A DNA stretch of 64,000 nt from JBHYGK01 sp051859045 (GCA_051859045.1 JBHYGK010000001.1:194719-258718); one strand, 5' to 3'; positions 26,837-37,449 are shown, counted from the first letter of the stretch. Numbers and translations are program-made. The notes: generated by a model not told the origin, from the sequence alone.

Positions 26837-28225
26837 ATGACCGCCAAGCCCCGCCTGTCGTTCTGGCAGATCTGGAACATGTGCTTCGGCTTCCTGGGCA
26901 TCCAGTTCGGCTTCGCCCTGCAGGGCGGCAGCATGTCGCGCATCTTCCAGACGCTCGGCGCCGACAAGGACGCCCTGCCGCTGCTGTGGATCGCGGCGCC
27001 CCTCACCGGCCTGCTCGTGCAGCCGATCGTGGGCTATCTCTCCGACCGGACCTGGCACCCGATCCTCGGGCGCCGGCGTCCGTTCTTCGTCATCGGCGCG
27101 GTGCTGGCCTCGATCGCGCTGGTCGCGATGCCGCACTCGCCCACGCTGTGGATGGCCGTCGGCCTGCTGTGGGTGCTCGACGCCTCGATCAACATCTCGA
27201 TGGAGCCCTTCCGCGCGCTCGTCGCCGACAAGCTGCCGACGGAGCAGCAGTCCTACGGCTTCGTCGTGCAGACCCTGATCATCGGCATCGGCACCTGGAT
27301 CGCCAGCAACCTGCCGTGGTTCGTCGCCTGGCTGGGCGTCAGCAACGAGGCCGGCCCCGGCGTCGTGCCGCCCTCGGTGCAGGTGGCGTTCGCGGTGGGC
27401 GCGTTCGTCTTCCTGGCCAGCATCCTGGTGTCGGTCGTCACCACCCGCGAGGATCCGCCGGAGGACATGCAGCGCTTCCTCGAGGAGCGCCGCCAGGGCA
27501 GTCTCGTGCGCGACATCGTCCGCGACGTGCTGGCGATGCCGGCGCAGATGCTGCGCATCGGCATCGTGCAGTTCTTCAGCTGGCTGGCCTTCTTCACGAT
27601 GTGGAGCATGGCCACGCCCGCGCTCACCGACCACGTGTTCGGCGCGCCCGCGCCCGATCCCGCCGCCTTCGACGTCGCCGACGCCGCCCAGCTGCAGGCC
27701 TTCACCGCGGCCAACGCGGCGTTCCAGGACGCGGCCGACCTGGCCAGCTCCTACATGGGCTGGTACGGCCTGTCGTCGATGCTGGTGGCGCTGCTGCTGG
27801 CCTTCTACGCCGCGCGCCGGCCGCTCAACCGGCGCATGGTCCACTTCGGCGCGCTGGCGCTGGGCGGCCTCGGCTTCCTGTCGATGGCGATCGTGCCGTC
27901 GCCCGCGTGGCTGATCGGCTCGTTCGCGCTGGTCGGCGTGAGCTGGGCCAGCATCCTCTCGATGCCCTACGCGCTGCTGGCCAGCTCGGTGCAGCCGGCG
28001 AAGATGGGCGTGTACATGGGCATCTTCAACATGTTCATCGTGGTGCCGCAGATCGTCGCCGCGACGCTGCTGGGCCCCACGCTGCGGCTGTTCTTCGGCA
28101 ACCAGCCGATCTGGGCGCTGGTGATCGCCGGCGCCAGCCTGATCATCGGCGCGCTGTGCCTGGCCGCGGTGCGCGAGCCCTCGGCCGGCGCCGCGCCCGC
28201 CGGCACGCCCGCCGCCGCGCACTGA
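26837..28225 (+). CDS. MFS maltose/maltodextrin-type transporter (GPH/SUT-like)
   Basis: A 462-residue membrane protein with 12 hydrophobic spans. Landmarks are FGFLGIQFGFALQGGSMSRIFQTLGA, the loop GYLSDRTWHPILGRRRPFF (MFS motif A as in sucrose/maltose carriers) and LLWVLDASINISMEPFRALVAD (quoted in parts). The central loop holds EDPPEDMQRFLEERR. This is the xanthomonad/Caulobacter MalY type of transporter, which brings maltose across the inner membrane by proton symport. It is followed after 11 bases by the lipoprotein amylase in one transcription unit (TGAGGAG serves as stop and ribosome site). Confidence 0.88.
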   Translation: MTAKPRLSFWQIWNMCFGFLGIQFGFALQGGSMSRIFQTLGADKDALPLLWIAAPLTGLLVQPIVGYLSDRTWHPILGRRRPFFVIGAVLASIALVAMPHSPTLWMAVGLLWVLDASINISMEPFRALVADKLPTEQQSYGFVVQTLIIGIGTWIASNLPWFVAWLGVSNEAGPGVVPPSVQVAFAVGAFVFLASILVSVVTTREDPPEDMQRFLEERRQGSLVRDIVRDVLAMPAQMLRIGIVQFFSWLAFFTMWSMATPALTDHVFGAPAPDPAAFDVADAAQLQAFTAANAAFQDAADLASSYMGWYGLSSMLVALLLAFYAARRPLNRRMVHFGALALGGLGFLSMAIVPSPAWLIGSFALVGVSWASILSMPYALLASSVQPAKMGVYMGIFNMFIVVPQIVAATLLGPTLRLFFGNQPIWALVIAGASLIIGALCLAAVREPSAGAAPAGTPAAAH

Positions 28226-28236
28226 GGAGACCCGCC

Positions 28237-30042
28237 ATGCCGCGCATCGCCCGCCTGCGTCCCGCCCCGTCCCTGCGCCGCCTCGCGCTCCCGCTGGCGC
28301 TGCTCGCCGCGCTGGCGGCCTGCAGCGCCGAGCAGGCGCCCGCGCCGTCCGCCGACGCTTCGCCCGCACCGGTCGCGGCCGCCGCGCCCGACCCCGATGC
28401 CATCGTCGGCACCCGCGAGCCCTTCGCCGCGCACGCCACCTACTTCGTGCTCACCGACCGCTTCGCCAACGGCGATCCGTCCAACGACCACCGCGACCAG
28501 GGCGGCGACTTCCCCACCTTCGACCAGCCCACGCCCGGCGCGCCCGAGGGGCTCAGCGACAACGTGGGCTACCTCGGCGGCGACTTCCGCGGCGTGCTCG
28601 ACAACGCCGCCTACATCCGCGAGATGGGCTTCTCGGCGGTGTGGATCACGCCGATCGTCGACAACCCCGACGAGCACTTCACCGGCTCGGACCCGGTGGC
28701 CTGGGGCGGCATGTGGACCGACGGCGGCAAGACCGGCTACCACGGCTACTGGGGCGTCGACTTCTACCGCCTCGACGAGCACCTGCCCAGCGCCGACCTC
28801 GACTTCCGCGGCCTCACCGCGGGCCTGCGCGAGGCCGGCCTGAAGACCGTGCTCGACATCGTGGCCAACCACGGCTCGCCGGCGTTCTCCGCGCCCACCG
28901 ACCGCCCGGCCTTCGGGCGCCTGTACCGCGACGGCGTGCTGGTGGCCAACCACCAGAACCTGCACCCCACCGCGCTCGATCCGGCGAACAACCCGCTGCA
29001 CGCCTGGTTCCTGCCCACGCCCGACGTGGCCCAACTCTCCAACCTCGACGACGCGAACCCCGAGGTGCTGGAGTACTTCGTGGGTGCGTACTCGCAGTGG
29101 ATCGAGCAGGGCGCCGACGCCTTCCGCATCGACACCATCCGCCACGTGGGGCATCCGTTCTGGAAGGCCTTCAGCGACCGCATCCGCGCCGAGCACCCGG
29201 GCTTCTACATGTTCGGCGAGCACTTCGCCTACGACGCCGACGCCATCGCGACCCACACCTGGCCGCAGAACGGCGGCATCAGCGTGCTCGACTTCCCGAT
29301 GCAGGAGGCGATGGTGGCGGTGTTCGGCGAGGGCTTCGACCGCGGCCCCGACGCCCGCGAGCCCGGTGGCCAGGGCTTCGAGCGCCTCGCGCCGTCGCTG
29401 CACCTGGTGGACGGGCCCTACGCCGATCCTTACGCGCTGACGATCTTCTACGACAACCACGACATGCCGCGCATGCAGGCCACGGACGCCGGCTTCATCG
29501 ACGCCCACCACTGGCTGTTCACCGCGCGCGGCATCCCGGTCGTCTACTACGGCTCGGAGGCCGGGTTCATGCGCGGCACCGCCGAGCACGCCGGCAACCG
29601 CAACTTCTGGGGCCAGGAGGCGATCGACGCCGCCCGCGCGCACCCGATCCGCACCGCGCTGGCCCGGATCGCCCGCGTGCGCGAGGCCTCGCCGGCGCTG
29701 CAGCGCGGCGTGATGCGGGTGCTGCGGCTGGAGGGCGAGCAGGCCGCGTTCCTGCGCGTGCTCGAGGACGGCGACGTCCGCGAGACCGTGCTGGTGCTGC
29801 TCAACAAGGCCGACGGCGAGGCGCTGGTGGCGCTGCCGGACTTCCCGCTGCCGGGCGCGTGGACGCCGCTGCTGGGCGGCGAGGCGCAGCAGGTGGCCGC
29901 GGGCGGCGCGTTCAGCGCCGTCGTCGAGCCGCACGGGGTGCAGGTGTACCGCTGGCAGGGCGAGGCCCTGCCCGAGGCCTTCAGGGCGTCGCTGCGCGAG
30001 CAGGTGGCGCGGCAGGCGGGGCCCCGCACGAGCGGCGGATGA
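28237..30042 (+). CDS. Alpha-amylase lipoprotein (GH13)
   Basis: A 601-residue protein with lipobox LAALAAC, so it should be a lipid-anchored periplasmic or outer-membrane enzyme. GH13 motifs are ATYFVLTDRFANGDPSND, DIVANHGSP, DAFRIDTIRHVG (nucleophile D299), MFGEHFAY (acid/base E328) and FYDNHDMPRM. The overall length and the VFLTDRF-type N-terminus resemble cyclomaltodextrinase/CGTase-like amylases without C-terminal starch-binding domains. It is probably co-transcribed with the MFS transporter and supplies short maltodextrins to it. Its last 62 bases overlap the convergent LacI gene. Confidence 0.92.
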   Translation: MPRIARLRPAPSLRRLALPLALLAALAACSAEQAPAPSADASPAPVAAAAPDPDAIVGTREPFAAHATYFVLTDRFANGDPSNDHRDQGGDFPTFDQPTPGAPEGLSDNVGYLGGDFRGVLDNAAYIREMGFSAVWITPIVDNPDEHFTGSDPVAWGGMWTDGGKTGYHGYWGVDFYRLDEHLPSADLDFRGLTAGLREAGLKTVLDIVANHGSPAFSAPTDRPAFGRLYRDGVLVANHQNLHPTALDPANNPLHAWFLPTPDVAQLSNLDDANPEVLEYFVGAYSQWIEQGADAFRIDTIRHVGHPFWKAFSDRIRAEHPGFYMFGEHFAYDADAIATHTWPQNGGISVLDFPMQEAMVAVFGEGFDRGPDAREPGGQGFERLAPSLHLVDGPYADPYALTIFYDNHDMPRMQATDAGFIDAHHWLFTARGIPVVYYGSEAGFMRGTAEHAGNRNFWGQEAIDAARAHPIRTALARIARVREASPALQRGVMRVLRLEGEQAAFLRVLEDGDVRETVLVLLNKADGEALVALPDFPLPGAWTPLLGGEAQQVAAGGAFSAVVEPHGVQVYRWQGEALPEAFRASLREQVARQAGPRTSGG

Positions 30043-31048
30043 CCAGCCGCGGGGCCAGCACCTCGCTCGTCGCGGGCTGGCCCTGGATCTGCGCGATCAG
30101 CGCGGCCACCAGGCGCTCGCCGGCCAGGCGGGTGTCCTGCAGCACGGTGGTCAGCGGCGGGCTGCAGCACGCGGCCACCGGCTGGTCGTCGAAGCCCACC
30201 ACGGCCACGTCGGCAGGCACGCGCAGGCCGGCGTCCTCGAGCGCCCGGATGGCGCCGATGGCGATCAGGTCGCTGGCGGCGAACACCGCGTCGGGGCGCT
30301 CGCCGCGATCGAGCAGCGCGCGCATCGCGGCGTGGCCGTCGTGCTCGGTGGAATCGGGGCAGTCCTGCTGCAGCGCCGGGTCGAGCGCGAGGCCCGCGGC
30401 GGCCAGCGCGTCGGCGTGGCCGCGGTAGCGCGCCTCGAACTCCGGGCACGAGGGGCCGATGCGTCCGACGAACGCGATCCGCCGGCGGCCCAGCGCCAGC
30501 AGGTGCCCGGCGGCCAGCCGGCCGCCGTCGCGGTTGTCGCAGCCGATCGACACCCCGGGCTGGTCGGGCATCACCGCGCCCCAGCGCACGAAGTGGGTGT
30601 CCTGGGCCACCAGCTCCTCGAGCTTGCCGCGGTAGGTGGTGTAGTCGCCGTAGCCCAGCAGGATCAGGCCGTCGGCCTTGTGGCTGTCCTGGTACTCGGC
30701 GTGCCAGTCGTCGGAGAGCTGCTGGAAGCTCACCAGCAGGTCGTAGCCCTGCAGCGCGCAGGCGCGCGTGATCGACCCCAGCATGTTCAGGAAGAAGGGG
30801 TTGATGTGGGTGTCGTTGGCGGTCGGGTCCTCGAACAGCAGCAGGGCCAGCGTGACGGAGTGCTGGCAGCGCAGGTTGGAGGCGTTCTTGTCGACCTTGT
30901 AGTTGAGCTCCTTCGCGATCGCCTGGATCTTGCGGCGGGTCTCGAGGTTCACCAGCGGGCTGCCGCGCAGGGCGCGGGAGACCGTGGACTGGCTGACGCC
31001 GGCGCGGTAGGCGATGTCGAAGGACGTGGGCTTGGTCTTGCTGGACAT
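29981..31048 (-). CDS. LacI-family transcriptional regulator (maltodextrin/glucose regulon)
   Basis: A 355-residue protein from ATG 31048 (an in-frame ATG at 31063 adds MSARS but lacks a ribosome site). The N-terminus holds the LacI helix-turn-helix SFDIAYRAGVSQSTVSRAL and hinge region NYKVDKNASNLR. The periplasmic-binding-like sugar domain follows (LALLLFEDP, DGLILLGYGD, VSIGCDNRDGGRLA, DAVFAASDLIAIGAIRALEDAG, AVVGFDDQP). It lies between the maltodextrin genes and the Entner-Doudoroff operon. The four TGMATACGTATKCA sites in the window are centred on CG as LacI operators are, so it is their likely reader; no copy is seen at its own promoter. Confidence 0.9.
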   Translation of the reverse strand: MSSKTKPTSFDIAYRAGVSQSTVSRALRGSPLVNLETRRKIQAIAKELNYKVDKNASNLRCQHSVTLALLLFEDPTANDTHINPFFLNMLGSITRACALQGYDLLVSFQQLSDDWHAEYQDSHKADGLILLGYGDYTTYRGKLEELVAQDTHFVRWGAVMPDQPGVSIGCDNRDGGRLAAGHLLALGRRRIAFVGRIGPSCPEFEARYRGHADALAAAGLALDPALQQDCPDSTEHDGHAAMRALLDRGERPDAVFAASDLIAIGAIRALEDAGLRVPADVAVVGFDDQPVAACCSPPLTTVLQDTRLAGERLVAALIAQIQGQPATSEVLAPRLVIRRSCGAPPAAPPARAATP

Positions 31049-31167
31049 CGACCTGGCTGACATCGGGAGGGAGCGATGCCCGAAGGCGCGCAGGCGCCCC
31101 GGGTGGGGGGCGTTGTCGCACGTCCGGCCGGGGGCCACAAGCCCGCGGCGGCGCTGGCCCCGGCCGC

Positions 31168-31827
31168 TCACCCCGGGCGGCGCCCGAGCCCGGCGGCCTC
31201 GCGGGCCAGCGCGCCGATCCGGGCCCAGTCCCCGGCGGCCAGGGCGTCCTTGGGCAGCATCCACGAGCCGCCGATCGTCAGCACGTTGCCCAGCGCCAGG
31301 TAGCGCGGGGCCGAGGCCAGGTCGATGCCGCCGGTCGGGCAGAAGCGCGCCTGCGGGAAGGGCCCCGCCAGCGACTGCAGCAGGGCCACGCCGCCGGCGG
31401 CCTCGGCCGGGAAGCACTTGAAGCGGGTCAGGCCGTGCTCGAGGCCGCGCATCAGCTCGCTGGCGGTGGCGATGCCGGGCAGGAACGGGATCGGCGCCTC
31501 GGCGGCCGCGGCCAGCAGGGCGTCGGTGGCGCCGGGGCTGATCGCGAACGCGGCACCGGCGGCGGCCACGGCGGCCAGGTCGTCCGGGGTCAGCACGGTG
31601 CCGGCGCCGACCACGGCATCGGGCACCTCGGCGGCGATCGCGCGGATCGCGTCCAGCGCGATCGGGCTGCGCAGGGTGACCTCGAGCACCGGCAGGCCGG
31701 CGTCCACCAGCGTGCGCGCCAGCGGCACGGCGTCCTCGAGCCGGGTGAGCGCGATCACCGGCAGCACCGGGGCGCGGGCGAGGATGGCGTCGAGGGTGGC
31801 GGCGTGGCGGTCGGCGAGGCGGGTCAT
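31168..31827 (-). CDS. eda: KDPG aldolase (2-keto-3-deoxy-6-phosphogluconate aldolase)
   Basis: A 219-residue class I aldolase, last gene of the zwf-pgl-edd-glk-eda operon. Seen are VLPVIAL, the acid/base Glu in LEVTLRS, GAGTVLTPDD, SPGATDAL, the Schiff-base Lys K137 in TRFKCFPAEAAGG and FCPTGGID. It splits KDPG to pyruvate and glyceraldehyde-3-phosphate, and often also acts on 4-hydroxy-2-oxoglutarate. A 35-bp spacer rich in G-runs separates it from glk. Confidence 0.95.
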   Translation of the reverse strand: MTRLADRHAATLDAILARAPVLPVIALTRLEDAVPLARTLVDAGLPVLEVTLRSPIALDAIRAIAAEVPDAVVGAGTVLTPDDLAAVAAAGAAFAISPGATDALLAAAAEAPIPFLPGIATASELMRGLEHGLTRFKCFPAEAAGGVALLQSLAGPFPQARFCPTGGIDLASAPRYLALGNVLTIGGSWMLPKDALAAGDWARIGALAREAAGLGRRPG

Positions 31828-31836
31828 GGCGGGTCC

Positions 31837-31860
31837 GGGGGGCGGGGGCGGGGGCGGGGG
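31837..31860 (+). repeat. Tandem GGGGGC repeat with G-quadruplex potential in the glk-eda spacer
   Basis: On the plus strand G6-C-G5-C-G5-C-G5, i.e. four G-runs of five or more separated by single C residues, a strong parallel quadruplex pattern. It lies on the template strand of the operon; the mRNA would be C-rich there. It fills almost the whole intercistronic spacer directly upstream of the eda ribosome site. Confidence 0.8.
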
Positions 31861-31862
31861 CG

Positions 31863-32870
31863 TCAGGCGGGCGCGCGTGCCGCGGCGGCGCGCAGCGCCA
31901 GCGCGGCGCCGAGCAGGCCCGGGCCCGGGTGGGTGATGACGTGGATCGAGGCCTGCTCGAGGTAGGCCGCGAACCGGCCCTTGGCGAGGAAGCGCTCGCG
32001 GAAGGCGCTGGCGCGCAGGAAGGGCAGGAAGCGCGGCACGATGCCGCCGGCGATCATCACCGTGCGCGCGCCGTGGATCAGCGCGGCGTCGCCGGCGACG
32101 CTGCCGAGGATCGCGCAGAAGCGCGCCAGCGCGCGCCGCGCGGCCACGTCGTGGCCGTCCAGCGCGGCTTCCACGATCGCGGCGGGCTCGCGCAGCGCGG
32201 CCTTGGCCGGAGCGGCGTCGGCCTCGCCGGCCAGCGCGCGCAGCGCGGCGTCGATGTAGCTCAGGCCGGTGCCGCTGAGTACGCGCTCGGTGGAGGTGCG
32301 GCCGTGGCGGGCGTTCACCCACGCGGCGATGGCGTGTTCCTCGTCGCCGATCGGCGCGAAGGTGACGTGGCCGCCCTCGGTCTCCACCGGCAGCCAGCCG
32401 CGCCCGGCGTCGCCCACCAGCATGCCCACGCCCAGCCCGGTGCCCGGGCCGATCAGCGTGACCGGGCCGCGCAGCGGGGCGCTGCCCGCCGGGGCGCCGT
32501 GCAGCGTGGTCAGCGCGTCGGCCTCCAGCGCCGGGACGGCCCAGGCCACCGCGCCGAAGTCGTTGATGATCTCCAGCCGCTCCAGCCCCAGCGCCGCGCG
32601 CAGCTCGCCGCGGCTGAAGCTCCAGGCGCGGTTGGTCAGCCGGATGGCATCGCCGCCCACCGGCGAGGCCACCGCGATCGCGGCGTGGGTCGGGCGCGCG
32701 CCGACCTCGGCCAGGTAGGCCTCGGCGGCGTGCTGCAGGCTCGCGAAGCGGGCGTTCTCGAGCGAGCGCGGCTCGATGATCTCCGGCACGGCGCCGGCGG
32801 GCGCGTCGAGCGCGGTCAGCGCGAAGCGCGCGTTGGTGCCGCCGATGTCGGCGATCAGCGCATGGGCCAC
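31863..32870 (-). CDS. glk: Glucokinase
   Basis: A 335-residue ROK-unrelated bacterial glucokinase starting at GTG 32870, two bases after the edd stop; no ATG is available before the phosphate-1 motif ALIADIGGTNARFAL. Further motifs are INDFGAVAWAVP (catalytic Asp), IGPGTGLGVGML, ETEGGHVTF, ARHGRTSTERVLSGTGL and MIAGGIVPRF. It phosphorylates glucose released by the alpha-glucosidase or imported by the symporter, giving substrate for zwf in the same operon. Confidence 0.94.
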   Translation of the reverse strand: MAHALIADIGGTNARFALTALDAPAGAVPEIIEPRSLENARFASLQHAAEAYLAEVGARPTHAAIAVASPVGGDAIRLTNRAWSFSRGELRAALGLERLEIINDFGAVAWAVPALEADALTTLHGAPAGSAPLRGPVTLIGPGTGLGVGMLVGDAGRGWLPVETEGGHVTFAPIGDEEHAIAAWVNARHGRTSTERVLSGTGLSYIDAALRALAGEADAAPAKAALREPAAIVEAALDGHDVAARRALARFCAILGSVAGDAALIHGARTVMIAGGIVPRFLPFLRASAFRERFLAKGRFAAYLEQASIHVITHPGPGLLGAALALRAAAARAPA

Positions 32871-32872
32871 GC

Positions 32873-34711
<1,839 letters not shown>

Positions 34712-34712
34712 G

Positions 34713-35465
34713 TCAGGGACTCCAGTGGATCTCGACGGGGGCGGTGCCGCCCGCGCCGGCGGCGCGCAGCAGCGCCGCGATCGGCAGGCGCAGCGGGTCG
34801 GCGTCGGGCCGCAGCGCGGCCTCGAGCACGCCCCGCTTGGCCGCGCCGGTGATCGCCAGCAGCAGCCGGCGGCTGCGCAGCAGGCGCTGCGCGGTGAGGG
34901 TGATGCGGGCGAACGGCGCCTCGGGCGGCAGCGGATCGGGCTGCACCAGCGCGGCGTCGGCGCCGCCGGCGTCCGCCAGCAGCGCGGCCAGCCGCGGCTC
35001 GCCGGGGAACAGCGAGGCGGTGTGGCCGTCGCCGCCCATGCCCAGCAGGCAGGCGTCGAAGCGGGTGGGCAGGGCGGCGAAGTCGGCCTCGGCGGCGGCC
35101 GCCGCGGTGTCGGCCCGCGGGGCGGGCGCCGGTGCGTCGGTGGCGGCCTGCTCCAGCGCCGCGGGCAGCAGGCCGCGCAGCGCCAGGCCGGCGCCGGCGA
35201 AGGCCTCGCGCAGCGCGCGCAGGTTATTGGCCGGGTGCGCGCCGGGGACCCAGCGCTCGTCGGTGGGCCAGGCCCGCACCTGCGCCCAGGGCAGCGCGCG
35301 CGCGGCGAGCTGGCGGTAGGCGGGGAAGGGCGTCGATCCGCCGGCCAGCGCCAGCGTGGCGACGCCGCGCGCGGCCACGCCCCCGGCGATCGCGGCGGCC
35401 AGTGCGTCGGCGAGCGCCGCGTGCAGGTGGGCGGCGTCGGGGTGTTCGCGGAGGGTCCAGGCCAT
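34713..35465 (-). CDS. pgl: 6-phosphogluconolactonase
   Basis: A 250-residue DevB/NagB-family lactonase. Seen are LALAGGSTPFPAYRQL, the loop WPTDERWVPGAHPANNLRAL (quoted whole), and LLGMGGDGHTASLFPG. I chose ATG 35465; a GTG at 35474 would overlap the zwf stop as GTGA and is an equally coupled alternative giving three more residues. It hydrolyses 6-phosphogluconolactone from zwf. Confidence 0.93.
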   Translation of the reverse strand: MAWTLREHPDAAHLHAALADALAAAIAGGVAARGVATLALAGGSTPFPAYRQLAARALPWAQVRAWPTDERWVPGAHPANNLRALREAFAGAGLALRGLLPAALEQAATDAPAPAPRADTAAAAAEADFAALPTRFDACLLGMGGDGHTASLFPGEPRLAALLADAGGADAALVQPDPLPPEAPFARITLTAQRLLRSRRLLLAITGAAKRGVLEAALRPDADPLRLPIAALLRAAGAGGTAPVEIHWSP

Positions 35466-35470
35466 CGCGC

Positions 35471-36931
35471 TCACTCGCGCCAGGCGTGGCCGTGGCGCTC
35501 GGCCAGGGTCAGCGCGCTGGCCGGGCCCCAGGTGCCGGCGGGGTAGGCCTTGGGCGTGACGCCGGCGGCCTCCCAGCCGCGGTGGATGTCGTCCACCCAG
35601 CCCCATGCGGCCTCGACCTCGTCGCGGCGCACGAACAGCGTGCCGCGCGCCTCGAGCGCGTCGAGGTACAGGCGCTCGTAGGCGCTGCGGCGGCGCTGCT
35701 CGCCGTGGGCGTCGTGCAGGTCGAGGTCCAGCGCCACCTGGCTGAGCTTCACGCCGCCGACGTCGAGGCCGGGGGTCTTGCTCATCAGGCTGAGCTCGAT
35801 GCGCTCCTCGGGCTGCAGGCGGATGACGAGCGCGTTGGGCTGGGCGCCGGCGCCCTCGCCGAAGATCGAGTAGGGCAGGGCGCGGAACTGGATGAAGATC
35901 TCGGTGCAGCGGCGCGGCAGGCGCTTGCCGGTGCGCAGGTAGAACGGCACGCCCGACCAGCGCCAGTTGTCGATCTGCGCGCGCACGGCGACGAAGGTCT
36001 CGGTGCGGCTGGCGCGGCCGAGCTCCTCGGCGTAGCCGGGCACCGCCACGCCGCCGATCGCGCCGGCCGCGTACTGGCCGGCCACGGCGTTCGCCACCGC
36101 GTCGGCGCCGCGCAGCGGGCGCAGCGAGCGCAGCACCTTGATCTTCTCGTTGCGCACCGCCTCGGGCTCGAAGTGCGAGGGCGGCTCCATCGCGGTGAGC
36201 GCGAGCAGCTGCAGCATGTGGTTCTGCAGCATGTCGCGGGTGGCGCCGGAGGTGTCGTAGTAGTCGCCGCGGCCCTCGACGCCGATGGTCTCGGCGGCGG
36301 TGATCTGCACCTGCTGCACGTGGCGCGCGTTCCACAGCGGCTCGAACAGGGCGTTGCCGAAGCGCAGCGCGAGCAGGTTCTGCACGCCCTCCTTGCCCAG
36401 GTAGTGGTCGAGGCGGAACACGCGCGCCTCGTCGAACACCCCGCCGACGGCCTGGTTGACCGCGATCGAGCTGGCCAGGTCGTGGCCGATCGGCTTCTCG
36501 AGCAGCACGCGGGTGCCGGCGCCGGCGAGGCCGGCCGCGCCCAGCAGCGCGCAGATGGCGCCGTAGAAGCGCGGCGCGGTGGAGAGGTGGTAGACGATGT
36601 CGCCCTCGCGCAGCCCCGCGATGGCGTCGGTGAGCGCGCGGGCCTGGGCCGGGTCGTCGATCGCGGCGGGCTGGTAGTGCACGCGGGCGAGGAAGGCGGC
36701 GCGGGCCTCGGCGTCGGCGCCTGCGGCGGGATGCGCGCGCTCGAGCGAGGCGGCGACGACGTCGCGGAAGGCGGCGGGGTCGAGCTCGCTGCGCGCGGTG
36801 CCGAGCAGGCGCAGCCGCGGATGCAGCAGGCCGTCGCGGTGCAGCGCGTACAGCGAGGGCCAGAGCATGCGCTGGGCGAGGTCGCCGGTGGCGCCGAAGA
36901 TCACCAGCAGGGTGGCCGAAGTGTCAGTCAT
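35471..36931 (-). CDS. zwf: Glucose-6-phosphate 1-dehydrogenase
   Basis: A 486-residue enzyme and the first gene of the Entner-Doudoroff operon. It has the NADP motif VIFGATGDLAQRML, EKPIGHD, the active-site segment FRLDHYLGKEGVQN with catalytic His, and FIQFRALPYSIFGEG. Operator copy 4 is 59 bp upstream of its ATG. The gene order zwf-pgl-edd-glk-eda gives a complete route from glucose to pyruvate and glyceraldehyde-3-phosphate. Confidence 0.96.
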   Translation of the reverse strand: MTDTSATLLVIFGATGDLAQRMLWPSLYALHRDGLLHPRLRLLGTARSELDPAAFRDVVAASLERAHPAAGADAEARAAFLARVHYQPAAIDDPAQARALTDAIAGLREGDIVYHLSTAPRFYGAICALLGAAGLAGAGTRVLLEKPIGHDLASSIAVNQAVGGVFDEARVFRLDHYLGKEGVQNLLALRFGNALFEPLWNARHVQQVQITAAETIGVEGRGDYYDTSGATRDMLQNHMLQLLALTAMEPPSHFEPEAVRNEKIKVLRSLRPLRGADAVANAVAGQYAAGAIGGVAVPGYAEELGRASRTETFVAVRAQIDNWRWSGVPFYLRTGKRLPRRCTEIFIQFRALPYSIFGEGAGAQPNALVIRLQPEERIELSLMSKTPGLDVGGVKLSQVALDLDLHDAHGEQRRRSAYERLYLDALEARGTLFVRRDEVEAAWGWVDDIHRGWEAAGVTPKAYPAGTWGPASALTLAERHGHAWRE

Positions 36932-36990
36932 GGAAGGCTCGGGTCGGGACCCGCCAAGCCTAATCCCCGCGCGGCCCGCGCGGGGGGTGC

Positions 36991-37004
36991 TGCATACGTT
37001 TTCA
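36991..37004 (-). promoter_or_regulatory. Predicted LacI-family operator, copy 4 (zwf operon)
   Basis: On the minus strand it reads TGAAAACGTATGCA, one base different from copies 1 and 3 and in the same orientation to its gene. A TAGGCT hexamer at 36962-36957, twenty-eight bases downstream, is a candidate -10. No -35 consensus sits at the expected place. It implies that glucose catabolism is controlled with maltodextrin uptake. Confidence 0.72.
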
Positions 37005-37017
37005 GGGCCGCGCGGCG

Positions 37018-37035
37018 GGCTGTCCGCGGACAGCC
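37018..37035 (-). terminator. GC-rich palindrome, possible terminator of the ubiK/DUF unit
   Basis: GGCTGTCCGCGGACAGCC is a perfect 18-bp palindrome located 49 bp past the stop of the DUF4375-like gene and just upstream of operator copy 4. A partial repeat of the arm (GGCTGTCCCGCGGG) follows. No T-run is present, so it may end transcription weakly or serve another purpose. Confidence 0.35.
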
Positions 37036-37083
37036 GCGCGGGCTGTCCCGCGGGTCAGCGCGGGCGGCGCGCGGCCGGCCGGC

Positions 37084-37449
37084 TCAGGGCAGCTCGGCGG
37101 CGTGCGCGCCGATCCAGGCCTCGAGCAGGTCGAGCACGTCGTCGGCGCCGTCCCACTGGGCGCGGTCGAGCGCGTGGAAGTCCGGCTCCGGCGTGCGCGA
37201 GAGCGCGATGGCCTCGCGGAACAGGGCCGCGGCCGGCGCCGCGCCGAGCGCGTCGTACAGCGGCGGGAACTCCTCCAGCGCCACCGGCGGGTCGAAGGGC
37301 ACCGAGAACAGCGCCTCGTAGCCGCCGGCCTCGAGGATGCCCTGGGCGCTGGCCACCATCATCACGAGGCGGTGGGCGAGCGGGCTGCGCTGGGGGTGGA
37401 AGCCGGCGGCGTCGATGCGCGCGCAGGTGGCCTCGATGAGGTCGTCCAT
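37084..37449 (-). CDS. Hypothetical protein, DUF4375/DMP19-like
   Basis: A 121-residue cytoplasmic, acidic, mostly helical protein. The segment ILEAGGYEALFSVPFD followed by PPLYDALGAAPAAALFREAIAL resembles the NGGF...YF/N pattern of DUF4375 (DMP19) proteins, but only faintly. It follows ubiK by 26 bases on the same strand, so the two may be co-transcribed. No function can be assigned. Confidence 0.7.
   Translation of the reverse strand: MDDLIEATCARIDAAGFHPQRSPLAHRLVMMVASAQGILEAGGYEALFSVPFDPPVALEEFPPLYDALGAAPAAALFREAIALSRTPEPDFHALDRAQWDGADDVLDLLEAWIGAHAAELP

Noticed and set aside
23852..28369. Minus-strand frame of 1505 codons opposite the TonB receptor and MFS gene
   Set aside because: Antisense shadow: it crosses a strong terminator and encodes His/Arg/Gly repeats with no fold signal.
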